This document shows positions 23,430 to 31,648 of a stretch of DNA of 32,551 bases, in pieces. The stretch is from Desulfobacteraceae bacterium (lineage in GTDB: Bacteria > Desulfobacterota > Desulfobacteria > Desulfobacterales > Desulfosalsimonadaceae): contig QZJS01000076.1 in NCBI GenBank assembly GCA_003597945.1, positions 1-32,551 on the forward strand. The letters are read 5' to 3'. The notes below the pieces were generated by a model that saw only the letters and a program-made list of their open reading frames with translations, was not told where the DNA came from and made no database searches. Every line of letters begins with the position of its first letter. Positions within the stretch are counted from its first letter, which is position 1. Both the position numbers and the translations under genes were made by a program.

Positions 23430-24182
23430 AATCCGCCCGAGCAACCGCAGCAGGCCGTCGAGGATGGTCAGCGGATGCGGCGGACACCCGGGGATGAGCA
23501 GATCGACCGGCAAAATGTCGACCGCGCCGTCATTAACCTGTTCATGTCCGGAATAAATTCCGCCGGAGATGGCGCAGGCGCCTACGGCGATAACCAGTTT
23601 GGGCGCGGGCGTGGCCGCGTAGGTCTTAAGCAGGGCCTCTTTCATATTGGCCGTGACCGGTCCGGTAATGAGCAGGCCGTCCGCATGGCGGGGCGAGGCC
23701 ACGAATTGAATGCCGAAACGACCCAGATCCCAACCCACGGTCCCGAGAACATTGACGTCGGCTTCACAGGCGTTGCATCCGCCGGCGCTGACCTGACGAA
23801 GCTTCAGGGATCTGCCGAACAGGCGCTTTCCGGCTGCGTCCAGCGATTTTGCCAGTTGAAGCGGTCGGCCGTCCGCCCATAAATGCTCGCGCTTTCGAAC
23901 GCTCATCCGGTAATCCGGGCCGAATCGGATCCGGTTTTCAAGACAGGCCGCCTCACATTTCCGGCAGAAAATACACCGGCCCAAATCCACGCGAAGTTCC
24001 GGCGCGCGGCAGATGGCCCGGGTCGGGCAGACATCCGCGCACCTGCCGCAATCTTCGGCGCACGGGCCGGGATCAAAGACGGGCGCTCCGGCAAAGCGAT
24101 CCGGCAGTTCGGGCGCGGGCCCCTTGGGATAGGAGATGGTGCGGTGTTTCTGCTGAATTCGCGTCAATAAAATATCAAGCAT
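23403..24182 (-). CDS. Ferredoxin-small subunit fusion of the Ehr/Hyf-like complex (HyfH-HyfI-like)
   Basis: The protein has 259 residues combining two normally separate subunits. Residues 41-52 (C41, C45, C48, C52) and 70-80 (C70, C73, C76, C80) form two [4Fe-4S] clusters of the HyfH/NuoI kind. Residues 130-250 are NuoB/HyfI-like with C136-x2-C139 (GGCNACE), C203 (GACAISGG) and C233 (PGCPPHP), the four ligands of the proximal cluster. It should dock against the large subunit encoded upstream and pass electrons from cytoplasmic ferredoxin. The gene is last in the operon and separated from the large subunit by a family 1 repeat. Its C-terminal eight residues are encoded by a family 2 repeat, so the original end has been replaced. 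Confidence 0.9.
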   Translation of the reverse strand: MLDILLTRIQQKHRTISYPKGPAPELPDRFAGAPVFDPGPCAEDCGRCADVCPTRAICRAPELRVDLGRCIFCRKCEAACLENRIRFGPDYRMSVRKREHLWADGRPLQLAKSLDAAGKRLFGRSLKLRQVSAGGCNACEADVNVLGTVGWDLGRFGIQFVASPRHADGLLITGPVTANMKEALLKTYAATPAPKLVIAVGACAISGGIYSGHEQVNDGAVDILPVDLLIPGCPPHPLTILDGLLRLLGRIEKLSQNPI

Positions 24183-24268
24183 TGATTAATCGCCTTTCGC
24201 GTCAACGGCAAAAAAATCCGGCCATGTCGTCATTAATTGCTCTTTTTGCCCTTAAATCTTGATGGCGT

Positions 24269-24438
24269 CGTAAAAGTCGATTTTGAGCGAGATTGTGGAT
24301 TTCGGGGGAAAAAGCGATTTTCGCGGATGCGTTAAGAATTTCAAACTGTCTGAGGAGCCTGCGACGAGTTTTTGAAATTCAGCATCCAAGAAAATCGCGC
24401 CCCGAAAGACTCTCGAAGCGAAAAATCCGACTTTTACG
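24269..24438. repeat. Family 1 palindromic repeat, copy C
   Basis: This third copy (170 bp) lies inside the Ehr/Hyf operon. The outer arms CGTAAAAGTCG (24269-24279) and CGACTTTTACG (24428-24438) are perfectly complementary. The inner arms read GAATTTCAAA (24336-24345) and TTTGAAATTC (24371-24380), where copies A and B have GGC/GCC at the same place. It begins 20 bases behind the large-subunit stop codon. Confidence 0.92.
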
Positions 24439-24457
24439 GCTTCATTATTCGTTCTGC

Positions 24458-25975
24458 TCACAAATCATGTCCGCAATAGGAGAGATTAAAACTTTTATTG
24501 CAAAGCGGAAAATCGGAAATCTGCTGTTCGCGCAGGGCCAGGGCCAATCCGAACCAGTTATGAAAGGATGGATCGCATATTTTATAATGCCGAAACCTGC
24601 CCTGGTCATCCGTGATGGCCACATGACAGATTTCACCGCGCCAGCCTTCCGTCAAACTGACGGCCAGGCGGTTGGCGGCCAGGCCTCCCAGGGGCTCCCG
24701 AACGGGCCCATCGGGCAGCTTCGCCGTCTGTTCGCGAATAAAGGCGATGGCGCGCTGAATCTCAAGCCACCGCACATAGGCACGGGCGAGGACATCGCCG
24801 GAATCCTGCGTGGAAATGGGAATCCGGGCATATTCATAGATGCCCGATGGAAAATCCTGGCGGATGTCGCGTCTGACTCCGCACGCCCGGGCAGCAAACC
24901 CCACCAGGCCGATCTCATTACAGACCTGAGGCGTGAGCGGGCCGGTTCCTTCAAATCGCGCCATGACCGACGACGTCTTCCAAAGGAGATTCACGGCCGA
25001 GGCGGCGTCGGATTCCAACGCGTCAAGCCGGCGCAGCAACTCGGCCTGCCTGGCGGAATCCAGATCAAAGCCCGCTCCTCCGGGACAAACCAGGCCTCTT
25101 CCAAAACGATTTCCGCAAAGCAGGGCCGTAATATTGAGGGCATCTCCCCGGATGCGCCCGCAATAGGACATGGTCGGCAGAAAACCGACATCTCCGGAAA
25201 GTGCGCCGAGATCGCCGATATGATTGGCGATTCTTTCCAGCTCCAGCCCGATGCCCCTTACGGCCAGGGCGCGCTGCGGCGCGCGGGTTTCAGAAAGCGC
25301 TTCCATGATCTGACAATAAGATACGGCATGCCCCACGGTGGTATCGCCGGCCAGGGTTTCCATGTAATGGATGCTTCTGGAATCAGGCCCGTTCATCAGG
25401 CGCCGTTCCACCCCCCGATGCTGATAACCCAGGGAAATTTCTAAATGCAGAACCGTTTCGCCATGGCATTGAAACCGGAAATGCCCCGGCTCGATAATGC
25501 CGGCATGCACCGGACCGACGGCCACTTCATGAACCTCTTCACCGCTGACCTGAAAAAAATCCGTTACGCCGATGGGCGTGGTCGGCGCTGCCGCCGCGTG
25601 CTTCCGGTACGGCGACTGAAACCGGATCGGCTTCAGCCACGGATGGCCCATGGGCCGAAGCCCCCACTGTTCAAAAATTTCCCGCTCGAACCAGTGCGCC
25701 TGGGGGCATTGCGGCGTCAAGGAAGGATAGCTTTCGCCGGTGCAGTCGGTGTAAAGGGGCAGCAGTTCGGACTGACTGTCGCGGGCCAGAATCGCCCATA
25801 AGCGAAGCGCGCCGGCATCCGTCTCATGGGCAAACATCGCCGCCAGCCTGAGGCCGCACCCGATGCCATTAATGACGGTTTCCTGAAACCGCGGCATGTC
25901 CATACGGTTCAGGCCGGAAATATCGGCGGCCCGGCCGTTGGACATGGAAAACAGTGTTGACGTAATGTCGGTCAT
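24458..25975 (-). CDS. Large subunit of a hydrogenase-related complex (HyfG/NuoCD-like) lacking the Ni-Fe cysteines
   Basis: The protein has 505 residues from the ATG at 25975, with AGGAG five bases upstream; a 16-codon upstream extension lacks a site. Residues 60-130 are NuoC-like (AHWFEREIFEQWGLRPMGHPWL). The rest is NuoD/HycE-like (GVERRLMNG, then GIGLELERIANHIGDLGALSGDVG). In Ni-Fe hydrogenases the N-terminal ligands are C-G-x-C; here the aligned positions are A209-G210-D211-T212. The C-terminal DPCxxC is D468-P469-S470-F471-H472-N473. All four cysteines are absent, as described for Ehr complexes of Geobacter-type organisms. A Ni-Fe centre is therefore not expected. The reaction is unknown; quinone reduction or ferredoxin-linked ion pumping are options. 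Confidence 0.9.
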   Translation of the reverse strand: MTDITSTLFSMSNGRAADISGLNRMDMPRFQETVINGIGCGLRLAAMFAHETDAGALRLWAILARDSQSELLPLYTDCTGESYPSLTPQCPQAHWFEREIFEQWGLRPMGHPWLKPIRFQSPYRKHAAAAPTTPIGVTDFFQVSGEEVHEVAVGPVHAGIIEPGHFRFQCHGETVLHLEISLGYQHRGVERRLMNGPDSRSIHYMETLAGDTTVGHAVSYCQIMEALSETRAPQRALAVRGIGLELERIANHIGDLGALSGDVGFLPTMSYCGRIRGDALNITALLCGNRFGRGLVCPGGAGFDLDSARQAELLRRLDALESDAASAVNLLWKTSSVMARFEGTGPLTPQVCNEIGLVGFAARACGVRRDIRQDFPSGIYEYARIPISTQDSGDVLARAYVRWLEIQRAIAFIREQTAKLPDGPVREPLGGLAANRLAVSLTEGWRGEICHVAITDDQGRFRHYKICDPSFHNWFGLALALREQQISDFPLCNKSFNLSYCGHDL

Positions 25976-26069
25976 GATGCTCCTGAAACAACCCCGCCAC
26001 TTGCCGCCGTCGGCGGGAAGCAAAGGTAGAAATATTTTTCCGGATCGATCATATCATCTTGTGTTTGCG

Positions 26070-27572
26070 CTAAAATCCCTCGACGGCTGCGGCGGCCAGC
26101 TCCAGAACACGATGAAGTCCCTCGGGAATATAGAGTCCCAAAACCAGAGTCAGCGCGCCAAGGGCCAGCGGCGGCAGAACCGACAGCAGAGGCTCGTTAA
26201 ACAGTGTTGTTTTTAAACCCCGGGGAGTTAAACCGGTGGCGGGGGGCCCGCTTGAACGCCCCTGGGCCATGCGGCAGAAAATAGCGGCCATGCCGATAAA
26301 AATGACGCTCAACAGCGCCAGATAGGCCATGGCGACGCCCCACCGCCCCTGATCCAGCGCCGCCTTGAGAATCAGCAGCTCACTGACAAAAAGGCCGAAA
26401 GGAGGGGAACCGGTAATGGCCAGAAAACCGCCGACCCATAAAACACCGGTCATGGGCAGAACCGAGAAAACACCGCTGATTTCCCGGGTCGATTTGCTTT
26501 TGTAAACCGCGATAATATTGCCCGCGGCCAGAAACAGCATGGCCTTTGTCAGGGAGTGATTAACGGCATGCAGCATGGCGCCGTAGACGCCGCCGGCGCC
26601 CAGCCCCACGCCCAGCGACAAAATGCCCATGTGCTCGACGCTGGAATAGGCCAGCATGCGTTTGAAATCGATCTGCCTGACAATAAACGCCGCGGCGATG
26701 AGCATGGAAAACAGCCCGAACCCCACCAGAAGGCTCCTGCCGTAGGAATCCATTCCCGCCGCCGCGCAAACCTGATAAATTCGAAGAACGGCTAAAAACG
26801 CGCAATTGAGCAACGCGCCGGACAAAAGCGCGGAAACCAGGGAAGGCGATTCGCTGTGCGCGTCCGGCAGCCAGGTATGAAGCGGCGCCAGACCCATTTT
26901 GGTTCCGTATCCCACCAGCATGAAAATAAACGCGGATTTCAGCCAGGGCGCATGAAGAGCGGGCGCGTTGTCCATGAGATTTTTAACCAGCAGGGGAATA
27001 TGTTCCTGACCTTTAAACGTGGCGGCCACGGCCAGGAAAAAATTGCCCAGGAGCGCAAGGGCGATGCCCACCGAGCAGATCATGATATATTTCCATGTGG
27101 CTTCCAGGGATCGCACATGGCGGTGAAAATAAATCAGCGGGGCGCTGACCAGCGTCGTGGCTTCCACCGCCACCCAGAGCAGACCGAAATGCTGACTGAC
27201 CGTCACCAGCGTCATGGTGCCCAGAAAAAGGAGCAGACAGCATACGAATACGGATTCCCGGGCATTGGTGAACAACAGGCCTTCCTTAAAATCCTGCCGG
27301 CTGCCCCAGTCCTCCCGGGCCAGATAGCCCACCGCATAGATGGAAACCATCAGGAAAAGCAAGCTGGTGATGCTTAAAAAAAGCTGTCCCGGCGCATCCA
27401 GAAGGAGCCACCCGTCCAAAACCGGCGCCGGTTCAACCATCCAGACCCCCGCCGTTAAACCGGCATGGGTCACGGCGACCGCCAAAAGCAGAAACCGCGG
27501 CATCCAGCCGGGACGAATGAAAAAAGCGATAATCCCCGCCAGAACCGGCACGCCTATCAACAAAAAAATCAT
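26070..27572 (-). CDS. Membrane antiporter-like subunit (HyfF/NuoM/N-like) of the Ehr complex
   Basis: The protein has 500 residues with about 14 transmembrane helices. Family marks: AVEATTLVSAPLIYFHRHVRSLEATWKYIMICSVG with the conserved Glu and the following Lys, then GYGTKMGLAPLHTWLPDAHSESPSLVSALLSGALLN, the Mrp/NuoM signature with its Lys and HxxLPxAH-like His. KRMLAYSSVEHMGILSLG and VNHSLTKAMLFLAAGNI follow. Such subunits move H+ or Na+ across the cytoplasmic membrane, driven by electron transfer in the peripheral arm. It starts six bases behind the HyfE-like gene, with 94 bases to the large-subunit gene. Confidence 0.93.
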   Translation of the reverse strand: MIFLLIGVPVLAGIIAFFIRPGWMPRFLLLAVAVTHAGLTAGVWMVEPAPVLDGWLLLDAPGQLFLSITSLLFLMVSIYAVGYLAREDWGSRQDFKEGLLFTNARESVFVCCLLLFLGTMTLVTVSQHFGLLWVAVEATTLVSAPLIYFHRHVRSLEATWKYIMICSVGIALALLGNFFLAVAATFKGQEHIPLLVKNLMDNAPALHAPWLKSAFIFMLVGYGTKMGLAPLHTWLPDAHSESPSLVSALLSGALLNCAFLAVLRIYQVCAAAGMDSYGRSLLVGFGLFSMLIAAAFIVRQIDFKRMLAYSSVEHMGILSLGVGLGAGGVYGAMLHAVNHSLTKAMLFLAAGNIIAVYKSKSTREISGVFSVLPMTGVLWVGGFLAITGSPPFGLFVSELLILKAALDQGRWGVAMAYLALLSVIFIGMAAIFCRMAQGRSSGPPATGLTPRGLKTTLFNEPLLSVLPPLALGALTLVLGLYIPEGLHRVLELAAAAVEGF

Positions 27573-27578
27573 TCCCGC

Positions 27579-28223
27579 TTACCCCTTGAGCGCGCTCAAC
27601 CGATCGGCATCGATATGATCGAATTCCCGATTGATATGAAAAATGGTGATTCCCATGACAAAAACCGCCATGAATGCATCCAGCAATATGCCCAGTTCCA
27701 CCAGCAGCGGCTCATGCTGCGCAAACACCAGTCCGAACGCATAGATGCCGTTTTCCATCACCAGATACCCCAGCACCTGGGTGATGGCTTTCCGCCGGCT
27801 GATCACGGCAAACAGGCCGATCATCATGGTGAAAAAGGCCAGCGGCATGATCAGGGGCGATGTCACGGCAAAGGGCATGGGCAACTGCCGGCTCATCCAG
27901 ATGGCCAGAAACAACAACCCCGCGCCGATCATCAGGGAAGCCGCATACCCCACGAAAGGCTCGATTTCCCGTCGGACATTGGCCGATCGCAGTGTTTTCA
28001 GCAGCAGCCAGGGAAACACCACCCCCTTGAGCAGCATCGTCAATCCGGAAAGCGCGGCGATGCGCAGCGTCAGCGCTTCCTGGCCGGCGATCAGCGGCAT
28101 TAAGCCCAGCAGCACCCCCTGGACGGCAACGACGCGGATACAGGCGCTCAAACGGCTGGAAGCGATCAGCTTCAGATTGGTCAGGATCAGCAAAACGATC
28201 AGCGCTTCAATGACGATTTTCAT
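27579..28223 (-). CDS. HyfE-like membrane subunit (NuoK-related) of the Ehr complex
   Basis: The protein has 214 residues with six or seven predicted transmembrane helices. It has the HyfE layout: a NuoK-like C-terminal half (VLGYLVMENGIYAFGLVFAQHEPLLVELGILLDAFMAVFVMGITIFHINREFD) carries conserved Glu residues in helices. It is one base downstream of the HyfC-like gene and six bases upstream of the HyfF-like gene, so it is tightly operonic. It forms part of the proton path in hydrogenase-4-type complexes. Confidence 0.9.
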   Translation of the reverse strand: MKIVIEALIVLLILTNLKLIASSRLSACIRVVAVQGVLLGLMPLIAGQEALTLRIAALSGLTMLLKGVVFPWLLLKTLRSANVRREIEPFVGYAASLMIGAGLLFLAIWMSRQLPMPFAVTSPLIMPLAFFTMMIGLFAVISRRKAITQVLGYLVMENGIYAFGLVFAQHEPLLVELGILLDAFMAVFVMGITIFHINREFDHIDADRLSALKG

Positions 28224-28224
28224 A

Positions 28225-29181
28225 TCACCCCCAGAGAACCAGAACCAGGGCCAGGGCGGAAAGACTGAGCGCGCCCGCCAGCAGTTGCGGAATGCGCAGA
28301 AGCCTTAACCGCGCCATCACGGATTCCACCAGACCGACGCCGACGGCCAGAAAAAAAATCCCGATGATCGTTGAAATCCCGTTGATCCATAAATTTTCGG
28401 ACCGGACCGGGATTAACAGCCCGGACAGAAGCGCCAGAAAAAACCATAATTTTAAAGCGGCCGCATACAGAATCATCCCGAAATCCGGTCCGCTGTGATC
28501 TAAAACCATGACTTCATGAATCATGGTCAACTCCAGATGGGTGTTAGGATCATCCACGGGGATCCGGCAGTTTTCCGTCAGGGCCACAATAAACAGGGCC
28601 GCGGCGGCCAGCAGCAGAATGGCGCCGTCATTGGCCCATACCGATAAGGTTAATTGGTGATATATTTCAGACAACGACCTGAATCCGTTGACCACCGGCC
28701 CGGCGTCAAAAAGACCGGCCGGCCCGGCCGCCAGCGCAACGGCGGCCAGTCCCACCAGCAGAGCGGGTTCGGCCAGCACGGAAAACTGGACCTCCCGGCT
28801 CGCACCCATGCCCTCAAAGGCCGATCCGGTATCCATGGCCGCCGCTGCCGTAAAAAACCGGGAAAGCCCCATGAGATAGACCATGACGATCAAATCGCCG
28901 GTAAACGCCATCGCACCCGGAACCCCGCCCAGCGGCAGCATGGCCAGGGATACGGCCATACAGGAAAGCCCCGCCACCGGACCGGCCTTAAACACCCAAC
29001 TGGTGGTCCGGCTGTAAACCGCGCCTTTCCGAAACAACCGCAAAAGATCGGCATATAGTTGCAGCAGGGACTGGCCGGTTCTGCCCGCCACAACCGCCTT
29101 GGTGCGGTTGATGATGCCGGGAATCAGCGGAGCGAGAACCAGCGCCGATATCGGACCCAGCAGCACACTCAAATCCGTCAT
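28225..29181 (-). CDS. HyfC/NuoH-like membrane subunit of the Ehr complex
   Basis: The protein has 318 residues, counting from the ATG at 29181; a GTG one codon earlier (29184) is also possible. The ATG overlaps the preceding stop by one base (TGATG), and GGGGGG precedes it. It is a NuoH/HycD/HyfC family protein with about eight helices: GIINRTKAVVAGRTGQSLLQLYADLLRLFRKGAV near residues 24-60 is the hallmark segment contacting the peripheral arm. VDDPNTHLELTMIHEVMVLDHSGPD near 210-235 has the acidic residues of the quinone-side loop. It anchors the small and large subunits to the membrane. Confidence 0.94.
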   Translation of the reverse strand: MTDLSVLLGPISALVLAPLIPGIINRTKAVVAGRTGQSLLQLYADLLRLFRKGAVYSRTTSWVFKAGPVAGLSCMAVSLAMLPLGGVPGAMAFTGDLIVMVYLMGLSRFFTAAAAMDTGSAFEGMGASREVQFSVLAEPALLVGLAAVALAAGPAGLFDAGPVVNGFRSLSEIYHQLTLSVWANDGAILLLAAAALFIVALTENCRIPVDDPNTHLELTMIHEVMVLDHSGPDFGMILYAAALKLWFFLALLSGLLIPVRSENLWINGISTIIGIFFLAVGVGLVESVMARLRLLRIPQLLAGALSLSALALVLVLWG

Positions 29182-31163
29182 CACAGCCCCCCGATCAACA
29201 AGACGACAAGCGTTACGGCAATGTATAAAATATAAACCTGAACGCGACCCTCCTGCATCCAGCGCAGGCTGCTTCTGAACCGGTCCACCGCATGAAACAG
29301 GGGTTCATAGATCCGCCGGCGAAACACGTCTTCGGTATGCGTATGCAGGCCGGCGCGCGCCGGGAAAAGGTCGACCGGCGCGTCATAGGATGTCTTGGTT
29401 TGAAGAATACCGTCAAAGAGATGGATCAACGGCTTGGCATAGGATGAGGAAGTATACTGCATTCTGGCCGAAGGCATGGCATAACCGCAGTCCCAGGTGC
29501 CGGCCCGGTCCACCGGCCGCCCGGCCAGAAGCCGTTTTCGAAGCATGGCCAGAATCGCGATGCCGAAAACAAGCAGCAGCGCCATCCAGGTCACCGATTC
29601 CAGCGGCCCCTGGATGATCCGCAAATGCGTCTTGACAGCCTGGGCGGGAATGCCGGCCACGCCGGAGACAATCGGGCTCATGAGGCCCACGATCCATGGC
29701 GCGGCCGCCGCCACCGCGACACACCCCAGGGCTAGCGCGATCATGGGTATGCGCATGGCCCAATCCGATTCATGCGCTTTGGCCGCGGCTTCGGTCCGGG
29801 GTTCGCCAAGGAAGACCACGCCGAGCACTTTGGTGAAACAGGCCACCGCCAGGGTCCCGATCATGGCCAGCCCGACAATGACCCCGGCGGACGGAATCGA
29901 TACGTCCGGTCGGCCCATGGCATGGTACGCGCCCACATAAATCAGAAATTCACTGATAAATCCATTCAACGGCGGCAGACCGCAAATGGCCACCGATCCC
30001 GCGGCAAATGTCGCCGATGTCCAGGGCATGCGATTGATCAGACCGCCGAGCCGGTCCATCTCGCGGGTCCCCGTCGCATGCAGGACCGATCCCGCGCCCA
30101 GAAACAAAAGCCCTTTAAATAAGGCGTGATTGAGTACATGCAGCAACCCGCCGCCAAATCCCAGGCAGGCCAGAACCGGCTGGTGCGTTGCGGTTCCGAT
30201 GAGGCCCAGGCCGAGCCCCAAAGCGATGATGCCGATATTCTCCACGCTGTGATAAGCCAGAAGACGCTTCAGGTCGTGCTGGGCCAGTGCGAAAAGAACA
30301 CCGATAACCCCTGAGGTCAGCCCGACGCCGACCAGGAGCCAGCCCCACCAGATCTGGGGCGGAGACAGAAACGTCAACGTCCGCACCAGACCGTAGATGC
30401 CGGTTTTGATCATCACCCCCGACATCAGCGCCGATACATGGCTGGGGGCCGCCGGATGCGCTTCGGGAAGCCAGACATGAAAGGGAATAAAGCCGGCCTT
30501 GGTGCCAAAACCGATCACGGCAAAAATAAAAGCAGGGCCGGCGATTGCCGCGCTGTGAAACCGCATGGCCTCAAACCGGTCGAAATCCATTGAGCCGGCT
30601 TCCCGGGCCAGCACCACAAACAACACCAGCAGGAAGAAGGTGCCCAGATGGGTAGCCGTCAGATAAATCCAGCCGGCCTGGCGGACCGATTCTTTTTCGT
30701 GCTCAAAGGTCACCAGAAAAAAGGAAGCCAGGGACATGATCTCCCAGACCACCAGAAACAAAACCCCGTTTCGCGCCACCACGACCAGGGCCATACTGAC
30801 CACCAGGATGCTGTAAAAAAACCAGGAAGCGCCCAGATTTTTCGTTGTTTCATGAATCTTCAGATAACGGCTTCCATAAAGGGCCGACACCCCCGAAACC
30901 AGAAAAATCGGGATCAGAAAAAAAGCCGAAAGCGCGTCAATCCGACAGGAGAGCGACCCATAGGGCATGCGCCATTCCATCGACCATGACATCACCGCGC
31001 CGGTTACGATCACATCCATGGCCGGCGCCAATCCCATCAGACACCCCACAAACACGCCGATGGACCCGACCCTGCCGGCCCATGGAGAAAAACGCCCCAA
31101 GGCCAGCGAAGCCATGCCGCCGGCCAGTATAATTGCAAGCGATCCCCAGAAAAGAATGCCCAT
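29181..31163 (-). CDS. HyfB/NuoL-like antiporter subunit, first gene of the Ehr operon
   Basis: The protein has 660 residues with about 16 transmembrane helices, close to HyfB length. Conserved blocks: WEIMSLASFFLVTFEHEKESVRQAGWIYLTATHLGTFFLLVLF (Glu and following helix), GFGTKAGFIPFHVWLPEAHPAAPSHVSALMSGVMIKTGIYGL with the Lys/His/Glu residues of Mrp-type antiporters, and LAYHSVENIGIIALGLGLG. The C-terminal 100 residues carry WDCGYAMPSARMQYTSSSYAKPL, the usual HyfB/HycC end. It translocates ions coupled to the peripheral redox arm. Twenty bases separate its ATG from a family 2 repeat, so the operon promoter must lie in or beyond that repeat. Confidence 0.94.
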   Translation of the reverse strand: MGILFWGSLAIILAGGMASLALGRFSPWAGRVGSIGVFVGCLMGLAPAMDVIVTGAVMSWSMEWRMPYGSLSCRIDALSAFFLIPIFLVSGVSALYGSRYLKIHETTKNLGASWFFYSILVVSMALVVVARNGVLFLVVWEIMSLASFFLVTFEHEKESVRQAGWIYLTATHLGTFFLLVLFVVLAREAGSMDFDRFEAMRFHSAAIAGPAFIFAVIGFGTKAGFIPFHVWLPEAHPAAPSHVSALMSGVMIKTGIYGLVRTLTFLSPPQIWWGWLLVGVGLTSGVIGVLFALAQHDLKRLLAYHSVENIGIIALGLGLGLIGTATHQPVLACLGFGGGLLHVLNHALFKGLLFLGAGSVLHATGTREMDRLGGLINRMPWTSATFAAGSVAICGLPPLNGFISEFLIYVGAYHAMGRPDVSIPSAGVIVGLAMIGTLAVACFTKVLGVVFLGEPRTEAAAKAHESDWAMRIPMIALALGCVAVAAAAPWIVGLMSPIVSGVAGIPAQAVKTHLRIIQGPLESVTWMALLLVFGIAILAMLRKRLLAGRPVDRAGTWDCGYAMPSARMQYTSSSYAKPLIHLFDGILQTKTSYDAPVDLFPARAGLHTHTEDVFRRRIYEPLFHAVDRFRSSLRWMQEGRVQVYILYIAVTLVVLLIGGL

Positions 31164-31181
31164 ACCCGTGCGCCTGAATCG

Positions 31182-31328
31182 TTAGAAGCTGTTACAAAAC
31201 CCCATCTGAGGCCCAATGGCAGGGTTGCAGCCCTCTTCAAAATGCTCACATATATTGAATATGTTCCGCTTTTTCATCGGCCTGCGCCTTGCCCGTAACC
31301 TGATCTGAGGTTTTGAAACAGCTTCTAA
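31182..31328. repeat. Family 2 palindromic (MITE-like) repeat, copy 2
   Basis: This is a full-length copy in the opposite orientation to copy 1, just upstream of the first Ehr gene. The ends TTAGAAGCTGTT and the closing AACAGCTTCTAA (with short spacers) are inverted repeats. The interior matches copy 1, including CAATATATGTG and GGCAAGGCGCAGGCCGATG on the complementary strand. Confidence 0.92.
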
Positions 31329-31361
31329 TCATGAAAAGCAGTTAACTCTATCCGGCAACCG

Positions 31362-31484
31362 ATGGCCGACCATCCCAAAATCCGCGATGTCATTGACGCC
31401 ATGCCGGCAACCGGCCATGCCACCGTCGCCCCCTTTGAAAGGCAATGGTATGGCATCTCTCCAAACATCCTGCTTGTCAAGTGA
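31362..31484 (+). pseudogene. 40-codon reading frame, possible gene remnant next to the repeat
   Basis: ATG 31362 to TGA 31482-31484 encodes a well-formed protein-like sequence (HPKIRDVIDAMPATGH, then PFERQWYGISPNILLVK), but there is no ribosome binding site and an in-frame stop lies ten codons before it. It reads like the C-terminal end of a larger, lost gene. The remaining 31485-31648 shows nothing clear apart from the ribosome site of the next gene. Confidence 0.25.
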
Positions 31485-31648
31485 ATATTTTCGAAAAAAT
31501 TATGATGGTTCTGTAAAAAGTATTGAAAGCAAAATGGTTGACCGGTATCGTGCGGGAATCATCTGAAGAGAACAAAAACTAAACTACGGCTTGCGCCGTC
31601 AATCCAGCATCTCATCCACCAACATTTCATATAAGGAGACAGAGCATC

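Noticed and set aside
24293..25444. 383-codon plus-strand reading frame
   Set aside because: It begins in the family 1 repeat and continues antisense to the Ehr large subunit; no domain was recognised.
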